Shown here piece by piece: positions 22,492 to 23,808 of a stretch of 23,808 nucleotides of DNA. A program made the position numbers and the translations under genes. This stretch comes from SG8-32-3 sp964514055. GTDB taxonomy: Archaea; Thermoproteota; Bathyarchaeia; Bathyarchaeales; Bathycorpusculaceae. The stretch covers positions 1 to 23,808 of the forward strand of contig CAZEPB010000025.1 in NCBI GenBank assembly GCA_964514055.1. The letters are read 5' to 3'. Numbering within the stretch: position 1 is the first letter of the stretch; each line of letters begins with the position of its first letter. Below the pieces are notes generated by a model. That model was not told where the DNA came from. It ran no database searches and saw only the letters and a list, made by a program, of their open reading frames with translations.

Positions 22492-22857
22492 TCAATCCTT
22501 TTTGTTTTTTGCCTCTTCTTCCTTTTCGATGTCTCTTGCTTCAGCAATTACTGCAACTTCTCTCCAACTCTGTTTCTTATTGGTAGCAAAGATTTCCAAT
22601 CTTCCTCTCCATCCACAATCTAAACATTCATAAATAACGGGTAGCCAGCCCAAATGACCAGTTGCATCACCTAGCATAGACCTAACCCTTCGCAAGTTCA
22701 CGCTCTTGCATCTTGGACAAACCGCCACATCACAATACTTGCCTTTTTTTCTCAACTCATCTAGTCTTTCCATCAGTTTCTCGACGTTCTTGGTTTCCGC
22801 CGTTTTCTCTTTCTGTACAAGTTCCTGCTTTTGCTTCTTAGTTTTCTGCTTTGACAA
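22492..22857 (-). CDS. Zinc-ribbon protein with charged helical ends
   Basis: The 121-residue protein has a lysine/glutamate-rich N-terminal helix (residues 1-40), then one zinc ribbon with C47-PR-C50 and C78-LD-C81-G, and a charged C-terminal tail (RDIEKEEEAKNKKD). An extra cysteine sits at C42. The ribbon core includes KSVNLRRVRSMLGDATGHLG and WLPVIYECLDCGWRGRL, a pattern resembling transcription-factor-like or ribosomal ribbons. The start is TTG at 22857 with AGGCG about 8 bases upstream. It is bracketed by 30-base direct repeats. The specific role is unrecognised. Confidence 0.72.
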   Translation of the reverse strand: MSKQKTKKQKQELVQKEKTAETKNVEKLMERLDELRKKGKYCDVAVCPRCKSVNLRRVRSMLGDATGHLGWLPVIYECLDCGWRGRLEIFATNKKQSWREVAVIAEARDIEKEEEAKNKKD

Positions 22858-22899
22858 TAGACTACGCCTATAACAATCATCATTTTAATTGCCCTATTT

Positions 22900-22929
22900 A
22901 GATGTGCTGTCAAATCTTGAGAAAATTCC
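22900..22929 (+). repeat. Imperfect 30-base direct repeat, right copy
   Basis: This copy reads AGATGTGCTGTCAAATCTTG followed by AGAAAATTCC and is the partner of 22439-22468. It lies 43-72 bases before the TTG of the zinc-ribbon gene on the minus strand, where a promoter would be expected, so it may carry a regulatory site. Confidence 0.7.
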
Positions 22930-23031
22930 GAATGAGCGATTTCAGACTTCATCTCTGAAAAAATTTCGGTTGGTTGGTTTGAGTTCTGGAAAAGTGGTGT
23001 ACAGTGAAGCATTCGGCTGGGTTCATTCGTT

Positions 23032-23340
23032 CTATTCTGTGACGGCTGGGAGCGGGTGTTTAGGTTCTTTGATGGTTTTTATTGATTTTTTCAGTTTGTT
23101 TATGCGTTTGGTTTTGCTAAGCGATTTGTATACTGCTTCGCCTCTTGGTGTAAGAGAATAAAGTATTTTTGTGTAGCTGTGGTTGTTTTCGACGAGGCGA
23201 TTTTTCTCTAGGAAGCCTATTAGCTTTGTAGCGGTTGCGAGGTCAATGTTGCATAGGAATGCAAGGTTGTCAACGCTGAGGTTTTTGTCGACTAACGCTG
23301 AGAGGACTTCTTCGTAGAGTTCGAGTTTGGATTTCGACAT
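23032..23340 (-). CDS. Winged-helix DNA-binding protein
   Basis: The 102-residue protein has an N-terminal winged helix: helix KLELYEEVLSALVD, then NLSVDNLAFLCNIDLATATKLIGFLEKNRLVE (helix-turn-helix with recognition helix), and a wing ending SYTKILYSLTPRGEAVYKSL. This is the pattern of small archaeal single-domain regulators (ArnR/HTH_45 type). The C terminus is a basic coil (KRINKLKKSIKTIKEPKHP). The ATG start at 23340 has no obvious ribosome binding site. Its targets are unknown. It is the only probable specific DNA-binding regulator in the window; the RAM protein lacks a DNA-binding domain. Confidence 0.82.
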   Translation of the reverse strand: MSKSKLELYEEVLSALVDKNLSVDNLAFLCNIDLATATKLIGFLEKNRLVENNHSYTKILYSLTPRGEAVYKSLSKTKRINKLKKSIKTIKEPKHPLPAVTE

Positions 23341-23525
23341 TTTTGCTCAATCTGCTGTCTCGTTGTTACTTTTTCATTAAATCATTTGTGAATTGTGAAT
23401 CTTTCTTTAAAATGCTGATTTGCTTTAGGCAACACTTTAATCTAATTTAAATCTCCGCGCGCTGTTTAGTTAAAAAAGGAAGAAAAAAAGGTTAGGGTAA
23501 TGTCAAGCTTCAGACTTCGGCTAGT

Positions 23526-23699
23526 TCATGCGGGTTTTGTGATTTCTCGTTCCATCAACACATAAACACCAGATACGCCCGTAGGAGCACCTAAACCGCC
23601 TATCGATTTAGCCTCCCAACCTTCCTTTGCCATACGATTAAGCTGCGCGACCAGTTTTCGACAGGTTCCAGTGTCAAAAAGAATTTCATATTCTTTCAT
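23526..23699 (-). CDS. Small DUF4177-like protein, 57 residues
   Basis: This short frame runs from ATG 23699 (minus strand) to the stop at 23526. It encodes MKEYEILFDTGTCRKLVAQL, then NRMAKEGWEAKSIGGLGAP and VSGVYVLMEREITKPA. The order beta strand, helix with EGWEAKSI, then VLMER strand is the signature of the DUF4177 family of about 50-60 residue proteins of unknown function. GAGG lies 8 bases upstream of the ATG. The preceding gap (23341-23525) between it and the winged-helix gene holds nothing recognisable. A complete family motif and ribosome binding site make it convincing despite its length. Confidence 0.75.
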   Translation of the reverse strand: MKEYEILFDTGTCRKLVAQLNRMAKEGWEAKSIGGLGAPTGVSGVYVLMEREITKPA

Positions 23700-23808
23700 T
23701 TACAAGTCCTCATTTAATTAGCTCACGATTATGCTTTTAAGATGCAGTAAATTTGGGCTGGTGTGTTGGACGTAACCCGCCTTTTGTTGACTGTGGCATT
23801 CGGCTAAT

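Noticed and set aside
22439..22929. CRISPR array or insertion sequence from the 30-base repeats
   Set aside because: Only two copies 461 bases apart, with a gene between them, no regular spacers, no terminal inverted repeats and no transposase.
22889..23161. 90-residue plus-strand frame overlapping the winged-helix gene
   Set aside because: The opposite strand encodes a clear winged-helix domain, and this frame has no motif.

Overview
The window is a gene-dense archaeal chromosome segment. The archaeal assignment rests on full-length pelota, a Tsr3-type rRNA modification enzyme, four methanofuran biosynthesis genes, and TATA-box promoters combined with GGAGGTGA-type ribosome binding sites. 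Methanofuran genes, a tungsten aldehyde:ferredoxin oxidoreductase, moderate GC and many TTG/GTG starts would fit an anaerobic archaeon with an archaeal Wood-Ljungdahl pathway, for example a Bathyarchaeia-like lineage. That lineage call is an inference from gene content, not a phylogenetic result. I see no rRNA, tRNA, CRISPR array, integrase or transposase. No gene-free gap exceeds 300 bases; the longest, about 280 bases, follows pelota.

Region 1 (1-6240) is mostly housekeeping. It holds the C-terminal dehydratase part of a bifunctional NAD(P)HX repair enzyme, an overlapping tsr3, a LysE-type exporter with a macro-domain hydrolase 16 bases behind it, a convergent AOR-family oxidoreductase, and divergent pelota.

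Region 2 (6240-13345) centres on a minus-strand run transcribed as mfnB, mfnD, mfnF, mfnE and a DUF362 gene, with tight or overlapping joints. These encode the furan-forming aldolase-like synthase, the tyramine-glutamate ligase, the furan-phenol coupling enzyme and the furan-phosphate kinase of methanofuran synthesis. A HisA-like TIM-barrel gene is divergent from mfnB. mfnA (tyrosine decarboxylase) and mfnC (aminotransferase) are not in the window. Between pelota and this locus lies a small membrane-anchored coiled-coil protein. Beyond the HisA-like gene lies a protein resembling eRF1/Pelota domains 2 and 3 without domain 1 and without a GGQ loop.

Region 3 (13500-19640) carries an acidic coiled-coil protein, a CPYC thioredoxin-fold protein, an unrecognised 240-residue protein, a secreted and membrane-anchored transglutaminase-like protein with Ig-like repeats, two small unrecognised proteins, and a GT39-type membrane glycosyltransferase. 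Several are probably envelope genes.

Region 4 (19640-23808) is visibly more AT-rich and consists of small genes: a 2[4Fe-4S] ferredoxin, three zinc-ribbon proteins, a stand-alone RAM (Lrp/AsnC ligand-binding) domain, two membrane proteins, a winged-helix regulator and a 57-residue DUF4177-like protein. It also holds tandem TATA motifs and a pair of 30-base imperfect direct repeats around one zinc-ribbon gene.

The best candidates for new biology are the two extra genes attached to the methanofuran locus (DUF362 and HisA-like) and the truncated release-factor-like protein.
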